This document shows, piece after piece, positions 42,295 to 50,902 of a stretch of DNA of 64,000 nucleotides. The notes beneath the pieces are model-generated. The model saw only the letters and a list, made by a program, of their open reading frames with translations, was not told the origin of the DNA and ran no database searches. The position numbers and the translations under genes are program-made. This DNA is from Bin87 sp965262485 (GTDB taxonomy: Bacteria > Chloroflexota > Dehalococcoidia > Lucifugimonadales > UBA3495), in assembly GCA_965262485.1 (NCBI GenBank), contig OZ253540.1, positions 682,001 to 746,000 of the forward strand, written 5' to 3'. Every line of letters begins with the position of its first letter. The first letter of the stretch is position 1.

Positions 42295-43710
42295 CTAGGC
42301 CAGTTGATACTCGCGGGTTGCCGTGAGCAGGCGCAGCAGGTTGGCGATGCGCTGTTCGTCGGCCTCGGTGCGGTGGTCGGAGCGAAGGTCGGCCTCGCCC
42401 TGCTCAGCGGCGAACTCGCTAAGCGACGTTCGGGTGGTGTCGGTGATTTTCATAGGGCCGATGAGGTCAACGCAGGCGTCTACCTGTGCATCGGGAGACA
42501 GCGGTCCTTCGACCTGGGTTGCCATGCGGTCGATGATGGCCTTGACGCCCGGATTCTCCGGGTTGCCGAGTTCTTTGCCAACGAAATTCACTCTCTCGAC
42601 CAGGGCTCCGCTGTCGATCCACTCGGCTCCCTCGTGCCATCCCTCAACGCTGGGCGGTTGGAAGATGCCCTGGCCCATGTACACGGTGTGGCGCGCCAGT
42701 TGGTCGGCGCCGAAGGTAGGTTCCCGGTAGGTTCCGGCCATGCGTACCGCGCCAACTACCAGCTCAACCGGGCCTTTCACGCGGGCAAAGCGGGCTTGCT
42801 CTGACTTGAAGTAGTCGGAGTTGAACAGGGTGCGCAGGACGGAACGGATTTCGAAGTTGGAGTCGAAATAAGTAGCCATCATGTCGGCGATTACGGCTTC
42901 ACCGTCGTCGTTGACCGAATCGGCAGCGAAGAACTGGAACAGCCTGGTGCAAACGAATCTGGCGGTGGCTTCCTGCTGCACGATGATGTCGATAATGTCA
43001 TCACCGTTGAAGTTGCCGGTGTGCCCCAGGAAAGTTTTTTCGCCGTCGTCGTGGTCGTAGTCACGATACTGGAAGTGCCAGGCGATACGGCTGTAGGGCC
43101 AGATGGAATCGCGGCTGGCCCGGGTGGCCATGTATTCGGCATTGCCCAGGGTCCATCCCGTAAATGCGCGGGCGCACTCTTTGATGTCATCCTCGGTGTA
43201 GTTGCCGATACCCATCGAGAAGAGCTCGAGCAGTTCACGACCGTAGTTCTCGTTGATGTCGCCCTTGTGGTTATCGTTGTTGTCCAGCCAGATGATCATG
43301 GCTGGATCCCTGGACAACTCCACCAGCATGGTGCGGTAGGAACCCAGGGCGTGCCGCCGGAACGTTTCGATCTGGTTCATCAGGGAACGAGCCTGGTTGA
43401 GCTTGGAGTAGCCGGTGGCAAAAAGGCTATGCCAAAAAAGGGCCAGCTTCTCTTCCAGAGGGTTATCGGTGGTGACCATTCGGTACATCCAGTATGCGCC
43501 GGCGCTGTTCAACTCGCGCATTTCGGCCATATCGGAATGGAATCTACGAATCAGGTCATCGGGGATGGTATTGGCTTCGCCGGGGTTGAGAAGGTCTTCA
43601 ACAACGCTCTCATAGCCGTGGGATACCTTCGCTTCCAGCTCATCGCGGGTAGCGCCGAAGCCAGCGCGACGCATCAGGTGAGCCATCAAGGCAATGTCGG
43701 CACTACTCAT
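42295..43710 (-). CDS. DUF1800 family protein
   Basis: A 471-residue protein. Features of DUF1800: HLMRRAGFGATRDELEAKVS at the N-terminus, EEKLALFWHSLFATGYSKLN, NENYGRELLELFSMGIGNYT near residue 155, CARAFTGWTLGN and YMGQGIFQPPSVEGWHEGAEW. No signal peptide is visible. Function unknown, but it nearly always occurs with DUF1501, here encoded 93 bases upstream on the same strand, so the two likely work together. Confidence 0.9.
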   Translation of the reverse strand: MSSADIALMAHLMRRAGFGATRDELEAKVSHGYESVVEDLLNPGEANTIPDDLIRRFHSDMAEMRELNSAGAYWMYRMVTTDNPLEEKLALFWHSLFATGYSKLNQARSLMNQIETFRRHALGSYRTMLVELSRDPAMIIWLDNNDNHKGDINENYGRELLELFSMGIGNYTEDDIKECARAFTGWTLGNAEYMATRASRDSIWPYSRIAWHFQYRDYDHDDGEKTFLGHTGNFNGDDIIDIIVQQEATARFVCTRLFQFFAADSVNDDGEAVIADMMATYFDSNFEIRSVLRTLFNSDYFKSEQARFARVKGPVELVVGAVRMAGTYREPTFGADQLARHTVYMGQGIFQPPSVEGWHEGAEWIDSGALVERVNFVGKELGNPENPGVKAIIDRMATQVEGPLSPDAQVDACVDLIGPMKITDTTRTSLSEFAAEQGEADLRSDHRTEADEQRIANLLRLLTATREYQLA

Positions 43711-43803
43711 GATTGCCTCCAGGTTGTTCGGTTATTGGGATTTTCAGATAATTGAATGCAGCGGCCGACGGTGTCGGCCAGCTGCGACGGCTAGTTGTGG
43801 CGG

Positions 43804-44931
43804 CTAGCTGCGAAGGAAGTTGAACTGTTCGAACTGGCCGTTAACGATGCTAACCGGATCGAGGCCGAGCCACTGCTCTGCGATCGAAGAATAGGTGGAG
43901 CGGAAGTCGTTGTTCCAGTGCAGGTCGCCGTCCAGGTGGTCCTCTTCGGCGAGCGAAGGATACTGGCCATAGAAGTCGCCGTTCACCGAGTTACCGAAGA
44001 TGAAGGCAGTTCCTCCCGAACCGTGGTCGGTTCCCGATCCGTTGTCCTTGACGCGGCGGCCGAACTCGGTCCATACCAGCACAATGGCGTCGTCGCCGCG
44101 GCCGTGTTCTTCCAAGTCGGCCATAAAGTCGCTCACGGCGCCGGAAACCTGGGTCCAAAGGCCGCCGTGGACCTTGATCTCATCGCCGTGGGTGTCGAAG
44201 CTGCCGTGCTGGGTGTAGTAAATGCGGGTGCCGAGATCGGCGCACATCACCTGGGCGGCATTCTTGAGCGACTGGGCGATGGGATTGTCAGCGTATTCGA
44301 CTGTGGAGGAATATTTCTCGGGGGCAGTGCGAAGGATATCGGCGCCCTTGAGGGCGTCGCGTCCGGTCTGCCCGAGATAGTCCATCACCGAGTCCTGGAT
44401 CGTGCCGCCGTACATCTTGCCGAAGGCGTCCAGGCAAAGCCCGCGGATGCGCTCTTCTTCCACGTCGGGGAACAGCCCGTAGGTTTCCAAATTGCCAACG
44501 GAAGCAACCGGAACTCCCGGCGCGCCCATCGAGCGTGGGAGGCCACGTCCAAAGTTGACGCCGGTAATAACGTTTTCGGCCCGTGGGTCAAGGTCGCGAA
44601 TGACGCGGCCCAGCCAGCCTTCCGTGGCAATCTTTTCGGGTTCGCAGGTGTGCCAGATATCCATGCTGCGGAAGTGGGACCGGGTTGGCTTGGGGTAGCC
44701 GATACCGTTGATGATTGCGACCTTGCCTTCATCCCACAGGGCTTTGACGGGGGCCATGTTGGGGTTGAATGCGAACTGTCCATCGATAGGTATAACCTGA
44801 TCGGCGGGAATGCTGACGTTGGGCCTGAAATCATAATAGTGGCCGTCGGCATAGGGTATGATCGTGTTGAGAGGGTCGTTGGCGCCGGTCAGTTGAATGA
44901 CAACAAGCGACCGGTTGTTGATGGTGGTCAT
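43804..44931 (-). CDS. DUF1501 family protein
   Basis: A 375-residue protein of the DUF1501 (sulfatase/phosphatase-like fold) family. LVVIQLTGANDPLNTIIPYA at the N-terminus, KPTRSHFRSMDIWHTCEP, YYTQHGSFDTHGDE and IVLVWTEFGRRVKDNGSGTD followed by HGSG carry the conserved Asp/His positions. Most relatives have a Tat signal; this one starts directly at the core, so it may stay in the cytoplasm. First gene of a DUF1501-DUF1800 pair with a good promoter at 45021-45049. Confidence 0.9.
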   Translation of the reverse strand: MTTINNRSLVVIQLTGANDPLNTIIPYADGHYYDFRPNVSIPADQVIPIDGQFAFNPNMAPVKALWDEGKVAIINGIGYPKPTRSHFRSMDIWHTCEPEKIATEGWLGRVIRDLDPRAENVITGVNFGRGLPRSMGAPGVPVASVGNLETYGLFPDVEEERIRGLCLDAFGKMYGGTIQDSVMDYLGQTGRDALKGADILRTAPEKYSSTVEYADNPIAQSLKNAAQVMCADLGTRIYYTQHGSFDTHGDEIKVHGGLWTQVSGAVSDFMADLEEHGRGDDAIVLVWTEFGRRVKDNGSGTDHGSGGTAFIFGNSVNGDFYGQYPSLAEEDHLDGDLHWNNDFRSTYSSIAEQWLGLDPVSIVNGQFEQFNFLRS

Positions 44932-45020
44932 CGGGAATGGGCCTCCTTAACTAGACACGCTTCGCGCAGACAGCGCTACGCCGCCGCGCGATGGTGAACA
45001 CTATTTTGGCGTATGCTGGC

Positions 45021-45049
45021 AGTTTATTCGGGGACATGGATTGTGTCAA
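45021..45049 (-). promoter_or_regulatory. Sigma-70-like promoter for DUF1501-DUF1800
   Basis: On the minus strand TTGACA (45044-45049), a 17-nt spacer and TAAACT (45021-45026), giving an ~80-nt leader before ATG 44931. Confidence 0.65.
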
Positions 45050-45222
45050 CGGAACCCGGCGCAATGGTGTGCGGTTTTCGTTATTCACATCGCCGGGGAG
45101 TTACGATCAACCCGTTGTCACGGTGGACGGCCTAAAGGCGCCGGAATTCCCCACGCCGGTGGGCACAATGAGATCGGAACGCCCCTGACCCAGGGATTTT
45201 TCACGGTTATGGAAATTAAACA

Positions 45223-45287
45223 CCCGCTCGTCCTGAGCCTGTCGAAGGACGGTCGACGATGGTTCGACAAGCTCACCATGAGCGGAG
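45223..45287. repeat. Dispersed repeat (CTGAGCCTGTCGAAGGACG type)
   Basis: CGTCCTGAGCCTGTCGAAGG followed by an inverted partner TGGTTCGACAAGCTCACCAT and GAGCGG. GTCGAA/TTCGAC and TGAGC/GCTCA pair to make a compound hairpin. I recognise this as a sequence type spread through many bacterial genomes; only one copy is in the window. Confidence 0.65.
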
Positions 45288-45505
45288 GTCGGAGGACTTT
45301 GAAAAGGCCCTGCCCTTGGCCGGCTGGTTTGATACCGGGTATAGGGTTGGTTATACTACCCAACGCCCTGGTCAGATATGGTTCGACCCGGAGTGCGGGC
45401 CCAACGAGAGATTAGCCAGCCCCGATTGAACCGCTTTCGTGAAGTATTGTGGGCCGACCGACCAACTGGCCGCAGATTTCCGAGGCACGGGCAGGAGAAA
45501 CGCAA

Positions 45506-46597
45506 ATGGATTTCAACATAGCCATTTTAGGCGGCGACGGCATTGGGCCCGAGGTTACGGCCGAGGGGGTCAAAACGCTGGAAGCCGTGGGCCGCGCATT
45601 CGGCCATAATTTCACCCTGGAGTACGCGGACGTGGGCGGTATATCAATCGACCGCCACGGAACGCCACTCACCGACTCCACGCGGGAACTGGCTGCCGCA
45701 GCCGACGCCGTGCTGTTTGGCGCCGTTGGCGGCCCCAAGTGGGATGACCCCTCGGCTCCGACCCGCCCCGAAGATGGCCTGTTGGCGTTGCGGGCGCATC
45801 TCAACGTGTTTGCCAACATACGCCCCGTCAAGGTGTATCCGGAGTTGACCGGCTCCAGTGTGTTGAAGCCCCACGTGCTGGAAGGTGTTGATATGGTGGT
45901 GGTGCGGGAGTTGACCGGGGGCCTGTACTACGCTCTGCCCAAGGGAAGGACCGAGACGCCGCAGGGACTGGTGGGCGTGGATACCATGCGTTACACCGAG
46001 GCCGAGATCGAGCGGGTGCTCCGGGTGGGATTCGAGCTGGCCCGCGGACGCCGCCAGAAACTGACTTCGGTTGATAAAGCGAACGTGTTGGAGACATCCC
46101 GACTCTGGCGCGCGACAGCGACCCGCCTCGCCGCAGACTACCCGGATGTGGAATTGGAACACGCCCTGGTGGACGCCTGCGCCATGCAGCTGATTTTGCG
46201 ACCGTCTTCCTACGATGTGATCGTGGCCGAAAATACTTTTGGCGACATTCTCACCGACGAAGCCGCGATATTGGCAGCGTCCATGGGCCTCCTGCCTTCG
46301 GCGAGTTTATCCGGGGTTCCTCAGGCTGGCGTCCGCACTACCGGGTTTTACGAACCGATTCACGGCACCGCGCCGGATATTGCCGGTCAAGGGATTGCAA
46401 ATCCCTGCGGTTCGATTTTGAGTACAGCAATGATGCTGCGGTATTCCCTGGGCCTGACTGAAGAGGCTTCGGCAATCGAAAGGGCAGTCCAAACGGTATT
46501 GACCGATGGCTACCGTACTGCGGATATCGTAACCAGTGAAGACACGGCGGTGGGAACTGTAGAAATGGGTAATCTGATCACGGCGGCCATCGGGTAG
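45506..46597 (+). CDS. leuB: 3-isopropylmalate dehydrogenase
   Basis: A 363-residue enzyme of leucine synthesis that oxidatively decarboxylates 3-isopropylmalate with NAD. The start at ATG 45506 (MDFNIAILGGDGIGPEVTAE) has GGAG upstream; an earlier in-frame ATG adds a non-conserved leader. Motifs: FANIRPVKVYPELTGSSVLK, VVRELTGGLYY, VDKANVLETSRLWR (Lys), and AENTFGDILTDEAAILAASM with the metal-binding Asp residues; GFYEPIHGTAPDIAGQGIAN binds NAD. leuA, leuC and leuD are not in the window. Confidence 0.95.
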   Translation: MDFNIAILGGDGIGPEVTAEGVKTLEAVGRAFGHNFTLEYADVGGISIDRHGTPLTDSTRELAAAADAVLFGAVGGPKWDDPSAPTRPEDGLLALRAHLNVFANIRPVKVYPELTGSSVLKPHVLEGVDMVVVRELTGGLYYALPKGRTETPQGLVGVDTMRYTEAEIERVLRVGFELARGRRQKLTSVDKANVLETSRLWRATATRLAADYPDVELEHALVDACAMQLILRPSSYDVIVAENTFGDILTDEAAILAASMGLLPSASLSGVPQAGVRTTGFYEPIHGTAPDIAGQGIANPCGSILSTAMMLRYSLGLTEEASAIERAVQTVLTDGYRTADIVTSEDTAVGTVEMGNLITAAIG

Positions 46598-46613
46598 TTC
46601 GAGCCGGCTAACT

Positions 46614-47672
46614 ATGTTCAATCTGCTGGGCGACGCCCATCTGTACGTTGCCGTTCTGGTGTTCCTGGGGAGCGCGGTCGCCGTCATTTTCCTGGGTGTT
46701 CAGCTGGCAAAATACGGTGATGCGCTGGCGACGCTAACGGGTTGGGGGCGTCTGTTCGTCGGCAGCATACTGGTGGCGCTGGCCACGTCGCTGCCGGAAT
46801 TGTCAAACAATATCACGGCGGTTCAGCTGGACAATCCGCAATTGGCGCTGGGCAACGTGGTTGGCGCCAACATGATCAACATGTTCACCATGGCGATGGT
46901 GGCCCTGGTGTTCGGAGGGCGGCGGTTCCTGCGGCGGGTAGCGCCCGAGCAGGGGTATCTGATCGTTTTGGCTGCCGCGCTAACCGGGCTAGCCGTGCTG
47001 TTCGCTGGGCTCAAGATTGGCATTAACGTATGGCAGATCGGGCTCTCGTCGGTGATCCTGCTGGTCGTGTACGTAATCGGGATGCGGATCGTTTACGCGC
47101 GGAGACCGGTGGAATCGGCGGAGGATGAGGCGGAAGACGCGGGCATGTCGGTGAGCCGGGCCTGGATAATGTTCGGCCTGGTTTCGTTGGGGGTGATCAT
47201 CGCCGGCGTATTCCTGGCGCAGAGCGTGGATCGCGTTGCCGACTTGACCGGGATCTCGTCCGGCGTGCTGGGAATTCTGGCAGTGTCCATCGTGACCACC
47301 ATGCCGGAGGCATCGGCAGCGGTGGCGGCGGCGCGGATGGGTGCAGCCGACCTGGGAGTAGCCGGACTATACGGCAGCTGCGTGTTCAACGTTACGATTC
47401 TGTCGTTTGCCGACCCGTTTTATCGCAACGGGATCGTGTTGAACAACCCGGAGCCGGAACATTTTGTGTCGGGAATCATCGCCGTGGTCCTCATTTTATT
47501 CGGCGGAGCGCTGTTATGGGGACGCAATCGACTGACGCAGCCGGTTATCGTCTTTGGCCTGGTATTCATGGTTGGCGTGTACGTGGCCGGGGCCGTGTGG
47601 GTGGCGTTGCTGGGCACCCCGGATCCAATGGAGGCGGCAAAAGTCGCCGCCGGAATTATCCCGATGGGGTAG
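46614..47672 (+). CDS. Na+/Ca2+ exchanger family membrane protein
   Basis: A 352-residue protein with about ten membrane segments in two inverted halves. The ion-binding alpha repeats are GSILVALATSLPELSNNITA continuing into GNVVGANMINMF (~residues 46-85) and GILAVSIVTTMPEASAAVAA continuing to GLYGSCVFNV (~220-260). An acidic cytoplasmic linker (ESAEDEAEDAG) divides them. YrbG/CaxA-like; probable cation/proton or Na+/Ca2+ antiport. It begins 16 bases after leuB and may be co-transcribed. Confidence 0.9.
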   Translation: MFNLLGDAHLYVAVLVFLGSAVAVIFLGVQLAKYGDALATLTGWGRLFVGSILVALATSLPELSNNITAVQLDNPQLALGNVVGANMINMFTMAMVALVFGGRRFLRRVAPEQGYLIVLAAALTGLAVLFAGLKIGINVWQIGLSSVILLVVYVIGMRIVYARRPVESAEDEAEDAGMSVSRAWIMFGLVSLGVIIAGVFLAQSVDRVADLTGISSGVLGILAVSIVTTMPEASAAVAAARMGAADLGVAGLYGSCVFNVTILSFADPFYRNGIVLNNPEPEHFVSGIIAVVLILFGGALLWGRNRLTQPVIVFGLVFMVGVYVAGAVWVALLGTPDPMEAAKVAAGIIPMG

Positions 47673-47751
47673 AGCATCGGTTGGGTGGTGGGGTGTCGGT
47701 TGGCACGGCCATCGGCACAGCGGACGGCGGGGCAGAATCCGTCGCGGATCG

Positions 47752-48240
47752 TCAGATTTCGGCGCCGGGAAACCGGGCCACCTCGACAAAACCGCCGCTG
47801 GCGTCGTCCCAGGAAAAAAGGGCGGCCTCCACGACGCGTTGCGCGTCGATGCCCACCACCAGCTGTTCAACCGGGTAGGCCGGACCGTCGCCCCACGGGC
47901 TGGTGGCAACGGTGCGGTCGGTGTCGGAGAGGTAGGCGCGGCCATTGGGGTGCGAGTGGTAGATGATGCGGGCGGGTGTGTCTGAATCGAGACTGTGGTT
48001 CAGGGCCAGCAGGTCGGCGGTATTGAACACGTATGCCGTTTCTGCGCTGCGCTGCGCTGCCGTCGGATGGGTCCCGGAAGCCTGTGCGTTGGCTGCCGGC
48101 CGGATCGCGTCGATGCTATCGCCGTCGGCGGGGCCGACGAGCCAGCCGCAACATTCGGCAGGGTAGGCGGCCCGGGCCTCACGAAAAATGGAATCGAGGA
48201 TAGCTGGCGGAATTTGCACGAGATTGCTCAAATTAGCCAT
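47752..48240 (-). CDS. JAMM/MPN domain metalloprotease (M67 family)
   Basis: A 162-residue protein with AAYPAECCGWLVGP (catalytic Glu) and IIYHSHPNGRAYLSDTDRTV (HxH-x10-D, here HSHP...S.TD), the zinc site of JAMM proteases. Stand-alone bacterial members process ubiquitin-like sulfur carriers or cysteine-tagged proteins. No sulfur-carrier gene is adjacent. It has AAGGGGG before ATG 48240 and is divergent from the small zinc-ribbon genes. Confidence 0.88.
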   Translation of the reverse strand: MANLSNLVQIPPAILDSIFREARAAYPAECCGWLVGPADGDSIDAIRPAANAQASGTHPTAAQRSAETAYVFNTADLLALNHSLDSDTPARIIYHSHPNGRAYLSDTDRTVATSPWGDGPAYPVEQLVVGIDAQRVVEAALFSWDDASGGFVEVARFPGAEI

Positions 48241-48401
48241 TTAACCCCCTTGTTACGAAAAGCGGCCAGATGATATACTGATTCCAGCGTTGTTTATGGA
48301 GTTGCAGTAATACTTCGGTAATACTATTACGGTAAACTGAATCGACAGTCGAATACCGGCAACGCAAAAAAGTCTAGCGTTCTAACAGACAGGAATCGGA
48401 A

Positions 48402-48626
48402 ATGCAGAGTAACATTCGTAAATCAGTGAACCTGAAGGCGTGCCCGCGCTGTGGCGGCGACGTGTGCCGTATGCGGGATACCTTCGGAGTTTACCATCAG
48501 TGTGCCCAGTGTGGACGCGACATTCGACGCGAAGTGGCGTATTCCCCGGTGGCATCAACGGCTAATGCCGGGACAATGGATTCACCGGCTCATCCAGAGC
48601 GACACATGGAAAAGCTGATCGTGTAA
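48402..48626 (+). CDS. Small zinc-ribbon protein A
   Basis: A 74-residue protein with AGGAATCGG before ATG 48402. CPRCGGDV ... YHQCAQCGRDI gives four cysteines (CxxC-x18-CxxC) for one zinc ribbon at residues ~14-40, followed by a flexible tail. It has no recognised function, but closely resembles the protein at 48821 (CPHCGGDV ... YRQCLQCSREI). A strong terminator follows. It could be a nucleic-acid-binding or regulatory peptide. Confidence 0.75.
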   Translation: MQSNIRKSVNLKACPRCGGDVCRMRDTFGVYHQCAQCGRDIRREVAYSPVASTANAGTMDSPAHPERHMEKLIV

Positions 48627-48657
48627 TCGGCAGCCAGCGAACAAGCAACCGGAGGGA

Positions 48658-48697
48658 GTGGCCTCGGACTTGTCGCCGAGGCCACTTTCTTATTTTC
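48658..48697 (+). terminator. Rho-independent terminator
   Basis: GTGGCCTCGG (48658-48667), an 8-nt loop, CCGAGGCCAC (48676-48685), then TTTCTTATTTTC. Perfect 10-bp stem; it ends transcription of zinc-ribbon gene A. Confidence 0.9.
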
Positions 48698-48820
48698 TGA
48701 TCCGCCCGCTGGATATCAAAATCACCAACTAACCGCATTCACAATTTCTTAATGTACCGGGGCTAACATCAAGCATGAGAGCCGGGAAGGTCTGGTCCAA
48801 GGGTCCGACAGGGAGAAGAA

Positions 48821-49057
48821 ATGGAAACGAATGTAAATTACAGCGCGCGCGCCTCTGCGGTACGTGTCCGCCAGTTGCAGCTGCGGCAATGTCCCCATTG
48901 TGGGGGTGATGTCCGACTGGTGAAGGACATTTACGGTTCTTACCGTCAGTGTCTGCAGTGCAGTCGGGAAATAACTCCGGTGGCCATGAAGCAGAGCCAA
49001 CATAATCCCGTGGCGTTTCCGGTGCATACCGGAGCCGAAGAACTGTTGGCCGCATGA
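48821..49057 (+). CDS. Small zinc-ribbon protein B
   Basis: A 78-residue paralogue of the protein at 48402. AGGGAGAAG precedes ATG 48821. The zinc ribbon CPHCGGDVRLVKDIYGSYRQ followed by CLQCSREI spans residues ~24-51, with a short basic N-terminal arm (RASAVRVRQLQLRQ) and an acidic tail. The two genes are separated by a terminator, so they are expressed as separate units. Function unknown. Confidence 0.72.
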   Translation: METNVNYSARASAVRVRQLQLRQCPHCGGDVRLVKDIYGSYRQCLQCSREITPVAMKQSQHNPVAFPVHTGAEELLAA

Positions 49058-49083
49058 TCGGTTACGGATCTTTCTGCTCGCCG

Positions 49084-49114
49084 ACGGGGTCTCAGTTTAG
49101 CAACGAGGCCCCGT
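49084..49114. terminator. Terminator-like hairpin between convergent genes
   Basis: ACGGGGTCTC, 11-nt loop, GAGGCCCCGT with one mismatch. It lies between the ends of convergent genes (49057 and 49117) and may serve both strands, though the T-runs are short. Confidence 0.4.
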
Positions 49115-49116
49115 TA

Positions 49117-49605
49117 TCACCTGCGGGGACGGAAACGCCAGGCGTTGTCGTCGTTGCGCTGCTTGACCAGCTCTCCGTACTGGCGGATAGATTCTTCCTG
49201 GGCTGCCGTCTGGATCGACCCGGGACGCAGCTGGCGAATGTAAGCGATTGATTCGTCGGGTTCCCATCCGGTATGTACCAGGTAGGCTGCCAGAATGGTG
49301 CCGGTGCGTCCGATTCCAGCAGCGCACGTGACCACGGTGGGCCGCTCCCAGGTTTCGATTTGCTGCTCTATGTACGTTACGATGCGGTCGATCTGTTCCA
49401 CGGTCGGCGCTTCGAAATCCGGTACGGGTTCGAAGAGTTCTTCAAATCCCCAGGGCGCGGCGGATATGGTGTTTTCTTCCATGCGAACGATGGCGGTAAT
49501 GTCGAGGCGTTCAAAGTAAATGAGGTGTCGTCGCTCGGTCGGGCCCATGGAGCCGGCGAGGGATCCCGTGAGAATCCAACTGAAATTACGAAAACTGTCT
49601 TGCAT
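49117..49605 (-). CDS. Dual-specificity/tyrosine-type protein phosphatase
   Basis: A 162-residue phosphatase. The signature CAAGIGRTGT (Cys 94 to Arg 100, C-x5-R) follows VVT, and the general-acid Asp is probably in FEPVPDFEAPT near residue 63. The architecture (SGSLAGSMGPT.R... N-terminus, DRIVTYIEQQIE helix) fits atypical dual-specificity phosphatases. It could act on phosphoproteins, phospho-sugars or phosphoinositide-like lipids. It is a single gene. Confidence 0.88.
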   Translation of the reverse strand: MQDSFRNFSWILTGSLAGSMGPTERRHLIYFERLDITAIVRMEENTISAAPWGFEELFEPVPDFEAPTVEQIDRIVTYIEQQIETWERPTVVTCAAGIGRTGTILAAYLVHTGWEPDESIAYIRQLRPGSIQTAAQEESIRQYGELVKQRNDDNAWRFRPRR

Positions 49606-49648
49606 CGAGGGTCCGAACCTTTCACTAGCGAGTTTATGCTGAGAGAGT

Positions 49649-49951
49649 CTATGCGGCGGGATTTGTCGCGTCGATGATGTTTTGCAACCGGCGGTTCATT
49701 TCGTTGCTGTCCAATCCCAAAATGAGCACCACCTTATCGCGGGAACTGAGGCCCCGCACGATCTTCACGTCGGCGCGGGCCACCTGCAGGCAGTCGGCCA
49801 ACAGTGCGATCACGGCTGCGTTGGCTTTGCCTCTGGTCGGGGAAACAGCGATCCGTACCCGCACGCTTTCCCCATGCCAGCCGGCTATCTCTGAGCGCGG
49901 TGCGCCCGGCTGGACACGTAGTAGTAATCTGGATGCGGTGGGCTCCGACAT
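49649..49951 (-). CDS. DUF167 (YggU-like) protein
   Basis: A 100-residue protein starting MSEPTASRLLLRVQPGAPRS at ATG 49951; longer upstream frames are not conserved. RVRIAVSPTRGKANAAVIAL is the DUF167 signature, followed by VKIVRGLSSRDKVVLI. The family is small, cytoplasmic and of unknown function. It is divergent from the enoyl-CoA hydratase gene with 72 bases between. Confidence 0.88.
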   Translation of the reverse strand: MSEPTASRLLLRVQPGAPRSEIAGWHGESVRVRIAVSPTRGKANAAVIALLADCLQVARADVKIVRGLSSRDKVVLILGLDSNEMNRRLQNIIDATNPAA

Positions 49952-50023
49952 CAACGCTGGCGACCATTCTGGTATAGTAATCGCGGTGGCGTAACACACG
50001 CCCCGCAGCCTTGGGAGGGCTAG

Positions 50024-50803
50024 ATGGAGTATATCAGCATTGAGCTTGAGGTGGACAACCAAATCGCGACACTGCGGTTGAATCGCCCCGATGCGTTGAA
50101 TGCTCTGAGCCGGGAACTCCTGTCGGAATTTACCCACGCGGTGGCATCCGTGGAACGCGACGAATCAATCAAGGCCCTGGTAGTGCGCGGGGCTGGCCGG
50201 GGGTTTTGCGCCGGCGCGGACCTGCTTTTCTTTGACCGCGTTTTTGACGACCTTTCGCAGCTCCCTGATTACGTCCGGGCATTGAACGACGCCTTTTTTG
50301 CGTTGGAATCGCTCCCCATACCGACCATCGCCGTTGTCCACGGGTATGCCCTCGCCGGCGGCATGGAGTTGATGATGGCCTGCGATATGGCTATCGTTGC
50401 CGATGACGCTCGAATCGGGGACCAGCACGCGAATTTTGGGCTGATACCCGGTGGCGGTTCGACACAACGGTTGCCCCGTCGGGTGGGCATGCCCCGCGCG
50501 ATGGAACTGCTGACAACGGGCCGATGGCTGTCTGGCAGCGAGGCCGTGGAATGGGGCCTGGCGTTGCGTTCGGCGCCCGCTGAGTCCCTGGAGGCTGAGC
50601 TGGAAACTCTGTTGACCGGCCTGCGTCCCAAGAGTCGCACCGGTTTGGAATTGATGAAATCGCTGGCCAAAAGCAGCCAGGACGTGCCGCTGCGCGACGG
50701 CATAGCGCTGGAGGGCGCGACGTTTACCCACCTGTTCGCAACATCTCCACACCCCAGGGAGGGGATTACAGCATTCAAAGAAAAACGGCAGCCGGAGTTT
50801 TAG
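50024..50803 (+). CDS. Enoyl-CoA hydratase/isomerase
   Basis: A 259-residue crotonase-fold protein with GGGAGGG before ATG 50024. VVRGAGRGFCAGADLLFF and AVVHGYALAGGMELMMACDM form the oxyanion hole (residues ~54-71 and ~106-125). IGDQHANFGLIPGGGSTQRL retains the region of the second catalytic acid, but the usual Glu pair is not fully evident (Asn-Phe-Gly-Leu and Gly-Gly-Gly-Ser instead). It probably acts on enoyl-CoA or as an isomerase in fatty-acid or aromatic degradation. Confidence 0.88.
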   Translation: MEYISIELEVDNQIATLRLNRPDALNALSRELLSEFTHAVASVERDESIKALVVRGAGRGFCAGADLLFFDRVFDDLSQLPDYVRALNDAFFALESLPIPTIAVVHGYALAGGMELMMACDMAIVADDARIGDQHANFGLIPGGGSTQRLPRRVGMPRAMELLTTGRWLSGSEAVEWGLALRSAPAESLEAELETLLTGLRPKSRTGLELMKSLAKSSQDVPLRDGIALEGATFTHLFATSPHPREGITAFKEKRQPEF

Positions 50804-50902
50804 CGGATAGCGCAGCTCATATCAAACCTGGCCGCGCCGGGTGGTTGATCCGGGCGGTCGCTACGGTTCATTCGCCGGCCGGATAATCAAGGGAAATTCA
50901 GA

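Larger units (their letters stand above)
44932..45505. other. Intergenic with promoter and dispersed repeat
   Basis: No gene. It holds the minus-strand promoter of the DUF1501 gene and a repeat of the CGTCCTGAGC...GTCGAAGGACG type (45223-45287). Plus-strand frames here do not look coding. Confidence 0.5.
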
